NCBI RefSeq assembly: GCF_001570605.1
Contig: NZ_BBXG01000012.1
Span: 124,001-188,000 of the forward strand
From: Herbidospora cretacea
GTDB taxonomy: Bacteria > Actinomycetota > Actinomycetes > Streptosporangiales > Streptosporangiaceae
Direction: 5' to 3'
Length of the DNA: 64,000 nucleotides
Every line of letters starts with the position of its first letter. The first letter of the stretch is position 1. A model generated the notes under the pieces. It did no database searches and had not been told where the DNA came from. It saw nothing but the letters and a program-made list of their open reading frames with translations. Below, piece after piece: positions 1-10,875 of the stretch. The translations under genes and the position numbers were made by a program.

Positions 1-1228
1 CCACGTCGAGCACCGAGCCCGGCGCCACGTATCCGTCGAGATACCGCACGATCGTGCCCGCGCGGCCGTTCCACCCGAGCACCAGCGTGCGTTCGGGTTC
101 CAGCCTGGCGCGGTCCGCGCGCACGATCGCGTCCTCGTCGATGCCCGCGCTCTGCGAGGCGAGCCGGATCGTGGTGTCGTCCTGGGCGATGACGATGACC
201 TCGTCGCCCTCCGCGATCGGCGTGTCCATCGGCGGGTTCAGCTCCACGCCGCCGGCCCGCCGCAGGCCGATGACGGTGGCCGTCTCGAAAGCGGTCAGAG
301 CCTGGCTGTACGTCTTGCCGCTCAGCGACGGCACCCTGCGGAGATAGATCTCACCGTCGTCGAAGTTCAGCAGGTCCATGCAGACGACCGACATGCCCGA
401 CTGCCGCGACGACTGCACGATGAGCCGCGCCGACGTGTCGTCGGAGTCGACCAGGTGCACGCCCGGCCCGCCCGCGAGCCGCGCGGCGGCCATGTTGCCC
501 GAATCGGCGATGGCGGCCACGACCGGCGGGTGGTCGCCCCGGCGCTTGGCCAGGGCGAGCAGGGTCTTGATGACGTGGGCGTCGGGGTCGTCGCCGGACG
601 GCGACAGCACCACGATCGACCGGGCCGCGCTGAGGTTCATCAGGTCGAGGGCGGCCCACTCGGTGGGGCGGCCGGTCCGGCAGACGATGCGGGTGTGCCG
701 GGTGTCGGGGATGCGGTCGCGCAGGTCGTCCTCCATGGCGACCTTGTCCCTGTCGGCCAGGATCGCGATGACCGACTTGTGGTCCCTGGCCTTCACGAGC
801 TCCGCGACGATCGTGAACACCTGGTCGGACCAGCCGAGGATGACGGTGTGCTGCGTCTCGATGATGCGCGACCGGCCCTTGCGCAGGTCCTCGACCTTGG
901 TCTTGAGCCCGGCCGACAGCAGGCCGACGAACAGCGACACGAAGAACAGCCCGCCGAGCGAGGCGATCAGCATGATCGCCAGATAGGGCGCGGTGCCGTC
1001 GTCGGACGCGATCTTCCCCGGGCTGAGCGTGCGCATCAGCGACGCCCACAGCGCCCCGGAGAACCCGTTCTCGATCTCGCCGGGTGTGAGCAGGACCGCG
1101 AGCGCGCCGACCCCGACGATCAGGGTCGCGCAGAACGCCGCCAGCCACCCGATGAGCGCGCCGGTCCCCCTCGACATGGTGTTGTCGAACCAGTACCGCA
1201 CTCTCTCGCGCATTTTCGCCTGTGCCAC
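1..1228 (-). CDS. CASTOR/POLLUX-type putative ion channel (3' end cut by window edge)
   Basis: Membrane protein with a cytoplasmic nucleotide-binding (RCK/TrkA-N-like) region, of the CASTOR/POLLUX-related ion channel family common in actinobacteria. The visible 409 residues start VAQAKMRERVRYWFDN, followed by two hydrophobic segments (about residues 25-50 and 85-112) and a regulatory region with a Rossmann-like strand (VILGWSDQVF) and a second similar one near the cut (LVLGWNGRAG). The GTG at 1228 is chosen because GGGAGG lies 6 nt upstream; an internal ATG at 1213 would drop five residues. The gene runs off the left edge, so the C-terminus is missing. It is divergent from maf. The transported ion is not shown by the sequence. 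Confidence 0.85.
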   Translation of the reverse strand, partial: MAQAKMRERVRYWFDNTMSRGTGALIGWLAAFCATLIVGVGALAVLLTPGEIENGFSGALWASLMRTLSPGKIASDDGTAPYLAIMLIASLGGLFFVSLFVGLLSAGLKTKVEDLRKGRSRIIETQHTVILGWSDQVFTIVAELVKARDHKSVIAILADRDKVAMEDDLRDRIPDTRHTRIVCRTGRPTEWAALDLMNLSAARSIVVLSPSGDDPDAHVIKTLLALAKRRGDHPPVVAAIADSGNMAAARLAGGPGVHLVDSDDTSARLIVQSSRQSGMSVVCMDLLNFDDGEIYLRRVPSLSGKTYSQALTAFETATVIGLRRAGGVELNPPMDTPIAEGDEVIVIAQDDTTIRLASQSAGIDEDAIVRADRARLEPERTLVLGWNGRAGTIVRYLDGYVAPGSVLDV

Positions 1229-1336
1229 AGGGCCTCCCCGCCGCCGCTCAACCCGGACAAGGTACTCCTCATGACCATCAGCCCGCATATCGGTTGACAA
1301 ACGATGAAAACGACTTCGGGACTAAGGTGGGCTGAC

Positions 1337-1933
1337 GTGACCGAGCTCATTCTCGCCTCCGCGTCCCCCGCTCGCCTGGGCGTTCTCCGCGCCGCCGGGC
1401 TGGAGCCCAAAGTCATCGTCAGCGGTGTCGACGAGTCCGCCGTCACCGCGCCGACCCCCGCCGACCTCGCCCTCGTCCTGGCGAAAGCCAAGGCCAGAGC
1501 GGTCGCCGACACACTTTCCGGCGACGTGCTGGTGATCGGCTGCGACTCGGTGCTGGAGTTCGGCGGGGTGGCCTACGGGAAACCCGCGTCGGCCGAGGAG
1601 GCCACGGAACGGTGGCTGTCGCTGCGCGGACATACCGGACGACTGCTGACCGGTCACAGTGTCATCGACGTGGCCTCGGGGCGTGAGGTGGGCGAGACGT
1701 GCGCGACGACGGTCCATTTCGGGACCCCGTCCGACGCGGAGATCGCGGCCTACGTGGCGAGCGGCGAACCGCTGGCCGTGGCCGGGGCCTTCACCCTCGA
1801 CGGCCTCGGCGGCTGGTTCGTCGACGGCATCGAGGGGGACCACGGCAACGTGCTGGGCATCTCGCTCCCGCTGGTCCGCCGTCTGCTGGGTGAGCTGGGG
1901 GTCGAAGTCACCTCGCTGTGGAGCCGGGCGTAA
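1337..1933 (+). CDS. maf: Maf-family nucleotide pyrophosphatase
   Basis: Predicted cytoplasmic nucleoside triphosphate pyrophosphatase of the Maf/HAM1-like superfamily, which hydrolyses non-canonical or modified nucleotides to monophosphates. The 198-residue product has the family N-terminus ([19 protein letters not shown]), the central [10 protein letters not shown] block and the C-terminal [19 protein letters not shown] block. The GTG at 1337 fits the family start and has AAGGTGG 6 nt upstream; an ATG at 1304 would add eleven unconserved residues. A TAAGGT hexamer at 1323-1328 could equally be a -10 box with almost no 5' UTR. Divergent from the channel gene; the next gene follows after 53 nt. 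Confidence 0.92.
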   Translation: MTELILASASPARLGVLRAAGLEPKVIVSGVDESAVTAPTPADLALVLAKAKARAVADTLSGDVLVIGCDSVLEFGGVAYGKPASAEEATERWLSLRGHTGRLLTGHSVIDVASGREVGETCATTVHFGTPSDAEIAAYVASGEPLAVAGAFTLDGLGGWFVDGIEGDHGNVLGISLPLVRRLLGELGVEVTSLWSRA

Positions 1934-1973
1934 CGGTGCAAGCCCGTGGATCGCGGGTGAGGCGTTGATTCGC

Positions 1974-1979
1974 TAGCCT
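1974..1979 (+). promoter_or_regulatory. Candidate -10 box for a near-leaderless EI24 mRNA
   Basis: TAGCCT ends 7 nt before the ATG at 1987, so transcription is predicted to start at 1986-1987. There is no Shine-Dalgarno sequence between the box and the start codon. No convincing -35 hexamer is seen. Confidence 0.5.
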
Positions 1980-1986
1980 CGCCCTC

Positions 1987-2793
1987 ATGGTCGGTGGTGG
2001 GCCGGTGCGGAAGCAGGCCGGTGGGTTTTTCGACGGGGTCGGGTTCTATCTGCGGGGGATCGGGTGGATGGCCCGGCATCCGCGGTGGTGGCTGTTCGGG
2101 CTGATCCCGGCGCTCATCGCGTTCGCGCTGTTCGCGGTGCTGCTGGTGCTGCTCGGGACCAACGCCGGTGAGATCGCCGCCTGGATGACGCCGTTCGCCG
2201 ACGACTGGGGATGGCGGGAGTTCTTCCGCGGCCTCGTCGGGGTCCTGCTCGTCATCGTCGGCGTCGCGCTCTCGATCGTGCTGTTCACGGCCGTGTCGCT
2301 GGCGATCGGCGAGCCGTTCTACGAGAAGGTCTCCGAGCAGGTCGAGGAGAGCCTCGGCGGGCCCGTCCACCACGACGACACGCCGCTCCTGCTCGGCATC
2401 GCCCGGTCGATCAAGGACAGCCTGGTCACCCTCTGCTATGTCCTGATGTTCACGATCCCGCTGTTCGTCCTCGGGTTCATCCCGTTCGTCGGGCAGACGG
2501 TCGTGCCGGTCATCGGCGCTCTCGTGTCAGGATATTTCCTGACCGTCGAGCTCACCGCGCTCGCCATGGAGCGCCGCGGGATCCGGCGGAGACACCGCTT
2601 CGCGGTGATCAAGGACAATCGCGGCATGTCGCTCGGCTTCGGAGTGGGCGTCTTCGTGACGTTCCTGGTGCCGTTCCTGGCCATCGTGGCGATGCCGTGC
2701 GCCGTCGCGGGGGCCGCGATGATGGTGCGCGACCGGATGCTAGTTCAGGGGCCGGGGCAGCCGGCCTTCCAGCCGCCGCCGCACCGCCTGTAG
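1987..2793 (+). CDS. EI24 domain-containing (CysZ-like) membrane protein
   Basis: 268-residue integral membrane protein of the EI24/CysZ superfamily. Hydrophobic segments lie near residues 33-58 (WWLFGLIPALIAFALF), 80-108, 145-170 and 220-248. The loop after the second segment carries the family hallmark GEPFYEKVSEQVEE. CysZ of proteobacteria imports sulfate, but actinobacterial members have no established substrate, so no transport role is assigned. The start has no ribosome-binding site but a -10-like box ends 7 nt upstream. The last 54 nt overlap the 3' end of the convergent DUF4326 gene. Confidence 0.85.
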   Translation: MVGGGPVRKQAGGFFDGVGFYLRGIGWMARHPRWWLFGLIPALIAFALFAVLLVLLGTNAGEIAAWMTPFADDWGWREFFRGLVGVLLVIVGVALSIVLFTAVSLAIGEPFYEKVSEQVEESLGGPVHHDDTPLLLGIARSIKDSLVTLCYVLMFTIPLFVLGFIPFVGQTVVPVIGALVSGYFLTVELTALAMERRGIRRRHRFAVIKDNRGMSLGFGVGVFVTFLVPFLAIVAMPCAVAGAAMMVRDRMLVQGPGQPAFQPPPHRL

Positions 2794-3513
2794 CTCCGCG
2801 ATCCCGGCGTCGACCAGGCCGATCCAGCGCCGGATCGCCTCCGGGGTGGGCTCGCCGTCGAGTTCGCCCATCAGGTCGCGGACGGCCGTCAGGCGGGGCT
2901 CCGGCTTGCGGCCCAGGTTGGCCATCAGACCGGCGGTCGCGATCTGGCGGTCGGCGTGGTGGCGGGTGAAGCCCCAGCGCTGGCGGCAGTAGTCGTCGAA
3001 CCCGGCGTAGGCGGCGCGGTAGAGCCGCAGGTCGCGGATGCGGGTCAGCGCCTGGCCGGTCCGGCCCAGCCCGCCGGTCCCGGCCGACTCGATCTCCGCC
3101 TCGGCCTCCGCCAGGGCGGCCTGCTCCTCACGGGACAGCGCCGGCCGGGCGACCACGCCCCCCGCGAGCCGCTTGAGCACCTGCCCGTGGCACGGCCCCG
3201 GGACGCACCAGCATCCCAGCACCTTGCCGCGCAGCTCGGGCACCCGCGCGAGCAGCTCGGGCCGCCCCGTCAGGTAGGACTCGTAGCGGCGCAACTGCTC
3301 GCCGCGCAGCGCGTCGTCCTTCTCGTGGGGGTTGGCCCAGTCGCTGCGGGTGTCGATGCGGACGTAGAGCCCCGCGGTCCGCGCCCACGCGATCAGGTTG
3401 GGATGCCCTCGGCGGCGGTTCATGCTGACGATGACCGTCTCTCCGGCCAGCAGGCTCTCCAACCGGGCCCGCTCGTGGCCGGACCATCCATCGGTGACCG
3501 GAACGTCTCGCAT
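2740..3513 (-). CDS. DUF4326 domain-containing protein
   Basis: 257-residue soluble protein. The N-terminal half is a DUF4326 domain: VIVSMNRRRGHPNLIAW, then an Asn-Pro-His-containing stretch (DWANPHEKDD), and the Cys/His-rich GKVLGCWCVPGPCHGQVL near residues 110-130, a likely metal-binding or catalytic site. The second half is helical and charged (Glu/Ala-rich, then Arg-rich) with no recognised fold. ATG at 3513 is used; a TTG at 3522, 5 nt after GGGGAG, is an equally plausible start. The function of the domain is unknown; it often occurs in phage and genomic-island proteins. The 3' end overlaps the EI24 gene convergently by 54 nt. Confidence 0.8.
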   Translation of the reverse strand: MRDVPVTDGWSGHERARLESLLAGETVIVSMNRRRGHPNLIAWARTAGLYVRIDTRSDWANPHEKDDALRGEQLRRYESYLTGRPELLARVPELRGKVLGCWCVPGPCHGQVLKRLAGGVVARPALSREEQAALAEAEAEIESAGTGGLGRTGQALTRIRDLRLYRAAYAGFDDYCRQRWGFTRHHADRQIATAGLMANLGRKPEPRLTAVRDLMGELDGEPTPEAIRRWIGLVDAGIAELQAVRRRLEGRLPRPLN

Positions 3514-3664
3514 GCCCGTCAACGCTGCTCCCCTCGACGCACAACCGTCCCATGCCGCGCGGTTCCATTTGCGGTTTCCAGAGCTATGCCCACAGCGAAC
3601 GCGGTTTTCCACAGCCGCGCCGATGCCCGTTTCCTTCCTCCCGTACGCCGCCACGATCGCCCCC

Positions 3665-4687
3665 ATGCCCATCGACCACCGGCTCCGCCTGTCGTCCCCG
3701 GCCGACGTCCTGGCCGCCATCCCCTACCTGCTCGGGTTCCACCCTGCCGACAGTCTCGTCGTCATCGGCGTCCAACACGCCGCCGTCCGCCTGGCGACCC
3801 GCTGGGACCTCCCGCTCGCCCCCGGCGCCCTCGGCGACCTGCCGCCCCTGCTCGCCCGCGAGAAGGCCGACGCGACCGTCCTGGCCGCCTTCGGCGACGC
3901 CGCGCTGACCGCGCCCGCCCTCGACGACGCGCTGCGCTTCCTGTCGGCCACCGGCGTCGGCGTCCACGACGCGCTCCGCACCCACGAGGGCCGCTACTGG
4001 TCCCACCTCCACGACTGCCCGCCCGGCGGCGTCCACTACGACACCGCCGCCCACCCCGTCGCCGCCGAGGCCGTCGTGCGCGGCATGGTCGCCCTGCCGG
4101 ACCGCCAGGCGCTCGAACGCACGGTCGCCCCCGTGACCGGCCCCGCGCGCACGGCGATGGACCTCGCGGCCGGGCGCGCCGAACGCGAGGTGTGGAAGTG
4201 GGTGGAGAAGGCCGACCCGGCCGCCTACCTGGCCGACGGCATCGCCCGGGTGCGGTCGGCCGTCGAGGTCCACGAGCGCGGCGGCCGGCTGTCCGACGAC
4301 GACGCCGCCCGGCTCGGCCTGGCGCTGTGGATGATCCGGGTCCGCGACGAGGCCTGGACCCTCATCGACGACCGCCCCGCCCACCTGGCGCTGTGGCGCG
4401 ACCTGACCCGCCGCCTGCCGCCCCGCCTGGTCACCCCGGCGGCGTCGCTGCTGGCCGCCGCGGCATGGCGGACGGGCGACTGCGCGCTCGCGTCGATGGC
4501 GCTCGACCGGGCGCTCACGGCCGAGCCGCGCTACACGATGGCGCTGATCCTGACCGAGGCCATCGCCCGGCTGCTGACGCCCGAAGACGTCGGCGACCGC
4601 ATGCCGACACCGGAGCAGCTCGACCGTGAGATGGGACCGCCGTCGATGAGCTGGTTCACTCCGATGGTGGCGCGAATCGCCGGATGA
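3665..4687 (+). CDS. DUF4192 domain-containing protein
   Basis: 340-residue cytoplasmic protein of the actinobacterial DUF4192 family. The N-terminus LRLSSPADVLAAIPYLLGFHPADSLVVIGV is the family signature; the C-terminal third (about 230-330) is a helical, TPR-like region ending before ALILTEAIARLL. The ATG at 3665 places the signature six residues in, as in relatives, but has no Shine-Dalgarno sequence; upstream in-frame starts would add unconserved sequence. Divergent from the DUF4326 gene across 151 nt. Biochemical function is unknown. Confidence 0.82.
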   Translation: MPIDHRLRLSSPADVLAAIPYLLGFHPADSLVVIGVQHAAVRLATRWDLPLAPGALGDLPPLLAREKADATVLAAFGDAALTAPALDDALRFLSATGVGVHDALRTHEGRYWSHLHDCPPGGVHYDTAAHPVAAEAVVRGMVALPDRQALERTVAPVTGPARTAMDLAAGRAEREVWKWVEKADPAAYLADGIARVRSAVEVHERGGRLSDDDAARLGLALWMIRVRDEAWTLIDDRPAHLALWRDLTRRLPPRLVTPAASLLAAAAWRTGDCALASMALDRALTAEPRYTMALILTEAIARLLTPEDVGDRMPTPEQLDREMGPPSMSWFTPMVARIAG

Positions 4688-4696
4688 GGAGGGGCG

Positions 4697-5038
4697 TCAG
4701 ACCCCGTCCGCCTGGCGGCGGCGTTCGTTGTAGGCCCGCATGCGCGCCGGATATCCGGTGAGCTGCACGTCATAAGCGGGCAGCCGCAGATCGCGGGCCA
4801 CCTTCTTGATGACGGCGGGGGAGCCGACCCGGCGCCGGGTCCACTCACCGTCATGGGCGACCGCGACGGCGGTGGTGTCGGTGGCGAAGGTCTCCGGCTC
4901 GACGTAGAACTCCACGCCGACGCGGGACTTCGCGAACTCGATCAATGCCTCGATGTCCTGATCGGTCGCTTCCCGGTCGAAACGCTGCACTTTCGGACCA
5001 CGGTTACGACGGAGTCCGTAGCGGTCACGCCATCTCAT
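4697..5038 (-). CDS. Conserved small actinobacterial protein, unknown function
   Basis: 113-residue basic protein beginning MRWRDRYG, with conserved blocks QDIEALIEFAKSR, GVEFYVEP, GEWTRRRVGSP and PAYDVQLTGYPARMR. Similar small proteins are widespread in actinobacteria and are sometimes labelled oxidoreductase-like, but I see no cofactor motif and assign no function. ATG at 5038 is chosen because upstream in-frame residues are not protein-like. It is convergent with the DUF4192 gene (9 nt apart) and divergent from the DUF1707 gene. Confidence 0.75.
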   Translation of the reverse strand: MRWRDRYGLRRNRGPKVQRFDREATDQDIEALIEFAKSRVGVEFYVEPETFATDTTAVAVAHDGEWTRRRVGSPAVIKKVARDLRLPAYDVQLTGYPARMRAYNERRRQADGV

Positions 5039-5194
5039 ACCCCTTGTATACCGTCCGATCGGGCGCCGCGCGCCCCTCTGGCCCATCTCCGGGGCGGGTC
5101 GGGGACATCCCCGATTCTTCTTCGTCATGGCCTCGGCGACGATGGGAAGAGGCAGACTCGAAGAGACGTGTCTCACAGCGGAAGGCAGGGTTAC

Positions 5195-5803
5195 ATGGCG
5201 GCCTCGTTCTCACCACCAGTGCCGGGCCGCGGACCCACCCCGCCGGCTCAGCTCCGCGTCAGCGACGCCGACCGCGACCAGGTCGTCGAACACGTCAAGG
5301 CGGCCTACGCCGAGGGCCGCCTCGACAAGGACGAGATGGATCTCCGCCTCGACCACGCGATGACCGCGCAGACCCACGCCGACCTGATGCCCATCATGGC
5401 CGACCTCTACGGCCGCGTGCCCACGGCGACGGCCTACCCCAAGCCCTGCGACCGCCCGGCCCGCGCCGCCGACGCCACCGACCGCGCCGCCGACGCCACC
5501 GACCGCGTGGCCGGCGCCGCCGCCCACCTCATCACCCTGACGGGCCTGTTCGTCGTCGGCCCCCTCATCATGCTCCTCACCGCCGGCCGCACCTCGCCCT
5601 ACGTGCGCCGCCACGCCATGGAGGCGCTCAACTTCCACCTGACGGTCTTCGGCGCCACGATCCTGCTCCCGTTCACCGTCGTCGGCATCGTGCTGGTTCC
5701 GCTGTTCTGGGTCCTCGGCATCGTCCTGTCGATCGTCGGCGGCGTCTCCGCCCTGGCCGACGGCGACTTCCGGTACCCGCTCACCATCCGCCTCATCAAG
5801 TAG
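5195..5803 (+). CDS. DUF1707 / DUF4870 membrane protein
   Basis: 202-residue membrane protein joining two common modules. Residues about 18-70 are a DUF1707 domain (LRVSDADRDQVVEHVKAAYA, GRLDKDEMDLRLDHAMTA), usually at the N-terminus of actinobacterial membrane proteins. Residues about 105-200 are a DUF4870-like segment with three hydrophobic stretches and the signature YVRRHAMEALNFHL. Between them is a short duplicated Ala/Asp/Arg linker (RAADATDRAADATDR). The ATG at 5195 has GGAAGG upstream. Function unknown. It is followed by the dispersed repeat at 5831-5910. Confidence 0.85.
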   Translation: MAASFSPPVPGRGPTPPAQLRVSDADRDQVVEHVKAAYAEGRLDKDEMDLRLDHAMTAQTHADLMPIMADLYGRVPTATAYPKPCDRPARAADATDRAADATDRVAGAAAHLITLTGLFVVGPLIMLLTAGRTSPYVRRHAMEALNFHLTVFGATILLPFTVVGIVLVPLFWVLGIVLSIVGGVSALADGDFRYPLTIRLIK

Positions 5804-5830
5804 CCGGGCCGGTTTTCCAAGCCCAAACGC

Positions 5831-5910
5831 CTTCTTTCCGTTACGGCTCCGCCTACTAGGGCACCGCCCGCCGCTTCCAGCGCGCCCCGCAACCGGCGCC
5901 AACCGGCCGC
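5831..5910. repeat. Copy 1 of a dispersed intergenic repeat (about 80 bp)
   Basis: This stretch downstream of the DUF1707 gene matches 38391-38468 downstream of nrdJ. Shared blocks include ACGGCTCCGCC, CCGCCCGCCGC and an identical GGCGCCAACCGGCCGC at the end. Both copies lie after the 3' end of a plus-strand gene and before a minus-strand gene. No coding sense is seen. From here to the ligase stop at 6037 (about 130 bp) nothing else is recognised. Confidence 0.65.
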
Positions 5911-6036
5911 TCCATCCCACCTGGCAACGAGCAGCCATGAACGATCACTTGTGCCGGTGCGACAGGCTGAGCAGCGCCGAAGCCAGGCTGGCGGCTCACG
6001 CCGGCGAAAGTCAGGCACACCGGCTTACTCGTGGGG

Positions 6037-7557
6037 TCAGGCCGGGGGGAGCAGGGCGCGTACCGCTGCGATCTGGTCGGCGTCTTCGGCGCGTTTGTCG
6101 GGGCGGTAGCGCAGGACCCGGGCGAAGCGGAGGGCCATGCCGCCCTCGTAGCGGGTCGACCGCTGCACGCCGTCGAAGGCGATCTCGACGACCAGTTCCG
6201 GCTTGAGGGGGACGGTCCACTCCGTGGTGGGGCCGTCGGCGAGTTCCAGGAAGCGGGCCGTCTGCCAGGCGAGGAGTTCGTCGGTCAGGCCCTTGAAGGT
6301 CTTGCCGAGCATGACGAAGCCGCCGGTCTCCGGGTCGTAGGCGCCCAGGTGCAGGTTGGAGAGTTTCCCCTCGCGCCGCCCGTGGCCCCACTCGGCCGCC
6401 AGGACGACCAGGTCGAGGGTGTGGCGGGGCTTGACCTTGATCCAGCCCGCGCCGCGCCGCCCGGCTGCGTAGACCGTCGCGGGCGCCTTGACCACCACGC
6501 CCTCGTGGCCCTGGCGGACGGCCTCGGCGAAGAACTCCTCGCCCTCCTCGGCGTCCGAGGTGACCAGCCTCGGGGTGATCAGCTCGGCGGGGACGGCGGC
6601 GGTGAGGGCCGCGTGGCGGTCGGCGTCGGGGAGGTCGAGCAGGTCGGCGCCGTCGACGCGCAGGGCGTCGAAGAAGAACACGCTCAGCGGGACCTCGCGC
6701 GGGCCGACCTTGGTCGCGACCCGGCTGGAGGTCACCTGGAACGGCAGCGGGCTGGCGTCCTCCCGCAGCGCGATGACCTCGCCGTCGAGGACGATGTCGG
6801 TCGCCGCCAGGCCGCGGACCGCCTCGGCCACCTCCTGGACCTGCTCGGTGATGTCGTCGAGGGTCCGGGTGAACACGCGCACCTCGTCGCCCGACCGGTG
6901 GGCCTGGATGCGGATCCCGTCGAGCTTCCACTCGATCGCGGCCGGGCCGCCGATCTTCTCCAGCGCGGCGGTCACCGTCGGCGCGCTCTGGGCCAGCATG
7001 GGGGCCACCGGCCGCCCGACCTCCAGGTGGAAGTCGCGCAGCGCCTCCACGCCACCGGCCAGCGCCGCCGCCCCCACGGCGGGCAGCCAGCCCCGGAGCA
7101 TGAGCGCGCGGCGCACCTCGGCCGAGGGCACGTCGGCCGCCTTGGCGATGGCCTCGATCATGACGCCGTCGAGGGCGCCCTGGCGGAGCTCGCCCGTCAG
7201 GAGCCGCCCGAGGAAGGTCTGTTCCTGGCGGGTCGCGGCGCCGAACAGCTCCCCGACGAGGGCGCGGCGGGCGGCCTGGGAGCCGGGGCCCGACTGGGCC
7301 TTGACGCGTTCGAGGAGGGCGTCGATCTGGGTGAGGGTGGCGGTCGCGGCCAGCCGGGGTTCGGGGAGGTCCTGGAGGGAGCGCCAGCCGACGCCGATCT
7401 GCCGCTGCGGGAGCTCGCCCGACAGGTAGGCGATGGCGATCTCGGCCTCCTCGGGCCCCACCCGGGCGAGCAGTTCGGCCAGATGGCGGATCTTCGCCAG
7501 CCGGGCCGAGTCGGCGGCGACGGCCGCGGAGGTCCTGGCAAGATCGATCAGCAACAC
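6037..7557 (-). CDS. ligB: ATP-dependent DNA ligase, LigB-like
   Basis: 506-residue ATP-dependent DNA ligase, close in length and order to mycobacterial LigB. The N-terminal DNA-binding domain contains YLSGELPQRQIGVGW. The nucleotidyltransferase core carries the adenylation motif EWKLDGIRIQAHR (active-site Lys in KLDG) near residue 210, the downstream DGEVIAL and FFFDAL motifs, and GVVVKAP and GWIKVKP. An OB-fold tail follows (VVEIAFDGVQRS). It would seal nicks as an accessory ligase beside the NAD-dependent replicative enzyme. GTG at 7557 has GGCAGGA 7 nt upstream and matches the short N-terminus of relatives; starts further upstream add unconserved residues. Confidence 0.92.
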   Translation of the reverse strand: MLLIDLARTSAAVAADSARLAKIRHLAELLARVGPEEAEIAIAYLSGELPQRQIGVGWRSLQDLPEPRLAATATLTQIDALLERVKAQSGPGSQAARRALVGELFGAATRQEQTFLGRLLTGELRQGALDGVMIEAIAKAADVPSAEVRRALMLRGWLPAVGAAALAGGVEALRDFHLEVGRPVAPMLAQSAPTVTAALEKIGGPAAIEWKLDGIRIQAHRSGDEVRVFTRTLDDITEQVQEVAEAVRGLAATDIVLDGEVIALREDASPLPFQVTSSRVATKVGPREVPLSVFFFDALRVDGADLLDLPDADRHAALTAAVPAELITPRLVTSDAEEGEEFFAEAVRQGHEGVVVKAPATVYAAGRRGAGWIKVKPRHTLDLVVLAAEWGHGRREGKLSNLHLGAYDPETGGFVMLGKTFKGLTDELLAWQTARFLELADGPTTEWTVPLKPELVVEIAFDGVQRSTRYEGGMALRFARVLRYRPDKRAEDADQIAAVRALLPPA

Positions 7558-7590
7558 ACCGTAATCCTGCCGTACCGGCCCTTCCAATGC

Positions 7591-7624
7591 CACGGCCCGG
7601 CCGCCTCTCGGGGACCGGGCCGTG
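7591..7624 (-). terminator. Hairpin after the FKBP gene
   Basis: Perfect 10-bp arms CACGGCCCGG (7591-7600) and CCGGGCCGTG (7615-7624) lie 15 nt beyond the FKBP stop. There is no U-run, so this is a GC-rich actinobacterial-type terminator candidate. Confidence 0.5.
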
Positions 7625-7639
7625 ACGGGCAGGCGAACG

Positions 7640-8014
7640 TCAGTTCACGCCGAGCAGGTCGACGACGAAGATGAGGGTCTCGCCGGGCTTGATGGCCGCG
7701 CCGGCGCCCCGGTTGCCGTAGCCCAGGTGCGGGGGGATCGTGAGGCGGCGGCGTCCGCCGACCTTCATGCCGGCCACACCCTGGTCCCAGCCGGCGATGA
7801 CCCGGCCGCCGCCGAGGGGGAACTGGAACGTGTCGCCGCGGTTCCACGACGCGTCGAACTCCTCGCCGGTGGAGAACGCGACGCCGACGTAGTGCACGCT
7901 CACGGTGTGCCCGGGCTTGGCCTCAGGGCCGTCGCCTTCCCAGATGTCGACGATCTCCAGGTCGGCGGGCGCCGAACCCTCGGGAAAGTCGATCTCGGGC
8001 TTCTCGAGTGCCAC
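7640..8014 (-). CDS. FKBP-type peptidyl-prolyl cis-trans isomerase
   Basis: 124-residue single-domain cytosolic FKBP. The core has VSVHYVGVAFSTGEEFDASW, the active-site strand-loop FQFPLGGGRVIAGWDQGVAGMKVGG, LTIPPHLGYGNRGAG and the closing strand LIFVVDLLGV, in the order of the FKBP12 fold with the conserved aromatic pocket residues (Tyr, Phe, Trp, Tyr). No signal peptide or chaperone insert is present. It should catalyse prolyl isomerisation in protein folding. GTG at 8014 is supported by AAGGAGA 6 nt upstream. A hairpin follows the stop. Confidence 0.93.
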   Translation of the reverse strand: MALEKPEIDFPEGSAPADLEIVDIWEGDGPEAKPGHTVSVHYVGVAFSTGEEFDASWNRGDTFQFPLGGGRVIAGWDQGVAGMKVGGRRRLTIPPHLGYGNRGAGAAIKPGETLIFVVDLLGVN

Positions 8015-8208
8015 GTGGGTCTCCTTGTTTCATGGCGTTCCGCCGGCCACTCCGCGGGCCGGACCGCACGACTCTACCGGCACCTCCGCACGGCTCGTCG
8101 GGCGTGTCGCGGCCTCACCCCCGAAGCCGGGCCCACCTGCCCGGACATCCGGTACGTGCGGGCCCCGGCGAGGGTCTGGTCACGATATTTCGGGACAAGG
8201 CGGATGCC

Positions 8209-8829
8209 TCATCGGCCCTTCGCGGTGGCGTCCGACTCCTCGGCGCGGCGCTGGGCGGGGATCTCGTGCTCGGCGGTCATGCCGTCGGAGGTCATGGGCG
8301 GCAGCGTGCCGGCGCTCGGGGGACGCGCCACGACGACCGTCTCGGCCGGGGCGAGGCCGCCCTGGATGATCGTCTGCGCGCGCTCCCAGACCCCGGCCGT
8401 CACCAGGACGTCGTAGCGTCCGGCCACGATCGAGTTGCGGCTGGTGAAGTCGCGCACGCCACCCTGGAACATGTGGCTGGTGAAGCCGAAGGCCGCCCCG
8501 GCCACGGCGCCCCACAGGATCGACCAGAGGACCAGCCCCACGAACGAGGTCGTGGTGGTGGTGAACAGGCCCAGGAACAGGCCGACGACGAGGCCGAACA
8601 CCCCGCCGCTGACGGCCCCCGTTAAGGCCGCGCGGCCGTTGGTCAGGCGGCCGGTGACCTTCTCCTCCATGCGGAGGTCGGTGCCGACGATGGCGAGTTC
8701 CTGGACCGGGAACCCGGCGTCCGACAGCGTGTCCACGGTCTTCTGGGCCGCGGCGTAGCGGTCGAAGCTGACGAGCAGGCGCCGGTCCGCCTGGGGCATG
8801 GCCGGGCCGTGCGTGGGCGTTTCGTACAT
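8209..8829 (-). CDS. General stress protein (YflT/GSP17M domain) with glycine-rich membrane segment
   Basis: 206-residue protein. Residues about 17-60 form a YflT-like (general stress protein 17M) domain: RLLVSFDRYAAAQKTVDTLSDAGFPVQELAIVG is the visible core, here interpreted from its parts. A Gly/Ala-rich hydrophobic stretch with small-residue packing follows at about 70-125 (GVFGLVVGLFLGLF, ILWGAVAGAAFGF), then a GRYDVLV-type strand, and a disordered charged tail. Proteins of this kind are linked to general stress responses in actinobacteria. ATG at 8829 has GAGGAGG just upstream. It lies downstream of guaB1 on the same strand with 76 nt between. Confidence 0.8.
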   Translation of the reverse strand: MYETPTHGPAMPQADRRLLVSFDRYAAAQKTVDTLSDAGFPVQELAIVGTDLRMEEKVTGRLTNGRAALTGAVSGGVFGLVVGLFLGLFTTTTTSFVGLVLWSILWGAVAGAAFGFTSHMFQGGVRDFTSRNSIVAGRYDVLVTAGVWERAQTIIQGGLAPAETVVVARPPSAGTLPPMTSDGMTAEHEIPAQRRAEESDATAKGR

Positions 8830-8905
8830 CAGGGCCTCCTCGATATCGCTTTGGTGGAAGACCCCCGCCCCTACCCGCACGGCCCGGCCAATCACGCGAA
8901 CACGG

Positions 8906-10853
<1,948 letters not shown>

Positions 10854-10875
<22 letters not shown>

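Noticed and set aside
3665-4629. Alternative long frame overlapping the DUF4192 gene
   Set aside because: Arg/Pro/His-rich shadow; the DUF4192 signature is in the other frame.
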